Part shown: positions 63,580-64,000 of the stretch, piece by piece
Layout of the letters: each line of letters starts with the position of its first letter
Position numbering within the stretch: the first letter of the stretch is position 1
Origin: Pseudomonas sp. UFMG81
GTDB lineage: Bacteria > Pseudomonadota > Gammaproteobacteria > Pseudomonadales > Pseudomonadaceae
Reading direction: 5' to 3'
NCBI RefSeq assembly: GCF_015354575.1
Contig: NZ_JACAFQ010000005.1
Coordinates: forward strand, 153,437 to 217,436
DNA: 64,000 nucleotides
Notes under the pieces: generated by a model
What the model was told of the DNA's origin: nothing
The model's database searches: none
What the model saw: the letters and a program-made list of their open reading frames with translations, nothing else
Position numbers and translations under genes: made by a program

Positions 63580-64000
63580 ATGATCAACAAAGAAAGCCTT
63601 ACCCACCACATCTCCCAGCAGTTCAACGCCGAGCTCGAAGAGGTGCGCAGCCACCTCCTGGCCATGGGCGGGCTGGTCGAGAAGCAGGTCAACGACGCGG
63701 TCACCGCGCTGATCGAGGCCGATTCGGGCCTGGCCCAGCAAGTGCGTGAAGTGGACGAACAGATCAACCAGATGGAGCGCAACATCGACGAGGAGTGCGT
63801 GCGCATCCTCGCCCGTCGCCAGCCGGCGGCCTCCGACCTGCGCCTGATCATCAGCATCTCCAAGTCGGTGATCGACCTGGAGCGCATCGGCGACGAGTCC
63901 ACCAAGATCGCCCGTCGCGCCATCCAGCTGTGCGAGGAAGGCGAGTCGCCGCGTGGCTACGTCGAGGTGCGCCACATCGGCGACCAGGTGCGCAACATGG
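63580..64000 (+). CDS. phoU: Phosphate-signalling protein PhoU (3' end beyond the right edge)
   Basis: First 140 residues of PhoU, which links Pst to PhoR and represses the Pho regulon when phosphate is plentiful. Two helix bundles begin with HHISQQFNAELEEVRSHLLAMGG; the metal-binding motif region EVDEQINQMERNIDEECVRILARRQPAASDLRL is seen in full, then SKSVIDLERIGDESTKIARRA. GGAG precedes ATG 63580. The gene is cut by the window. Confidence 0.95.
   Translation, partial: MINKESLTHHISQQFNAELEEVRSHLLAMGGLVEKQVNDAVTALIEADSGLAQQVREVDEQINQMERNIDEECVRILARRQPAASDLRLIISISKSVIDLERIGDESTKIARRAIQLCEEGESPRGYVEVRHIGDQVRNM

Noticed and set aside
60690..63923. Very long open frame (over 1000 codons) on the minus strand opposite pstA and pstB, and similar ones opposite pstC (58465-60690) and pycB (37138-38976)
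   Set aside because: They are mirror frames of high-G+C genes with strong codon bias; the translations are His/Ala/Gln-rich without domains, while the plus-strand genes are recognised in full.

Overview
The window reads as chromosome of a Pseudomonas of the P. putida group: high G+C, REP/BIME repeats of the P. putida type in many intergenic gaps, and housekeeping neighbours typical of that group (lpd3-cfa-cls, uvrD, zwf with an RpiR regulator, pycR-pycAB, aspA, purEK, pst-phoU). In P. putida numbering these genes lie near the end of the map, so the window is probably within a few hundred kb of oriC (inference). A complete hcnABC operon, absent from many P. putida strains, points to a P. entomophila-like lineage (inference from memory, not a search). 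No rRNA, tRNA, prophage, insertion sequence or CRISPR array was seen.

Layout. 1-7.2 kb: a minus-strand signalling block (hybrid sensor kinase, REC-EAL response regulator, second hybrid kinase cut by the left edge) beside a lone two-domain fimbrial adhesin, then an unusual repeat-containing gap. 7.8-11.3 kb: a small membrane-anchored unknown and hcnABC (HCN synthase) with Anr- and Rsm-like control sites. 11.5-16.4 kb: lpd3, cyclopropane fatty acid synthase, cardiolipin synthase and a DUF3617 protein. 16.4-20.7 kb: a zinc-starvation block (folE2 and a small secreted protein diverging from zigA, a DUF1826 gene and a second COG0523 GTPase) around a perfect Zur-type palindrome. 20.7-31.7 kb: DUF3301, pdxY, thioesterase, CPA2 antiporter, SMI1/KNR4 protein, Tim44-like protein, uvrD and a large GGDEF-EAL protein. 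31.9-39.0 kb: zwf diverging from a HexR paralogue over a perfect HexR-type operator, then pycR diverging from pycA-pycB. 39.1-40.9 kb: a hipA-hipB kinase/antitoxin pair in inverted gene order behind four regularly spaced operator-like palindromes. 41.0-44.4 kb: two GNAT acetyltransferases and a PaiB protein diverging from a MocR/PdxR regulator with an odd 12-bp tandem repeat. 44.5-47.9 kb: polyamine-binding protein, acetylpolyamine deacetylase-like enzyme and AraC regulator. 48.2-54.9 kb: aspA diverging from a HypT-like LysR gene, purE-purK behind an attenuator-like leader, small envelope genes, hexose-phosphate mutarotase and YciA-type thioesterase. 55.3-64.0 kb: MHS-family transporter, an orphan low-G+C membrane gene, and the phosphate regulon pstS-pstC-pstA-pstB-phoU with Pho boxes before pstS and again before pstC (phoU is cut by the right edge).

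How it works together: most genes are core metabolism (pyruvate anaplerosis, entry to pentose phosphate/Entner-Doudoroff, purines, aspartate, phosphate uptake). The regulatory DNA is more distinctive than the proteins: the hip operator ladder, the purE leader with two competing hairpins, the DnaA-box-like tandem repeat, the Zur, HexR and Pho sites, and the repeats near 7.3-7.75 kb. All site calls are by eye and have not been tested by motif search.
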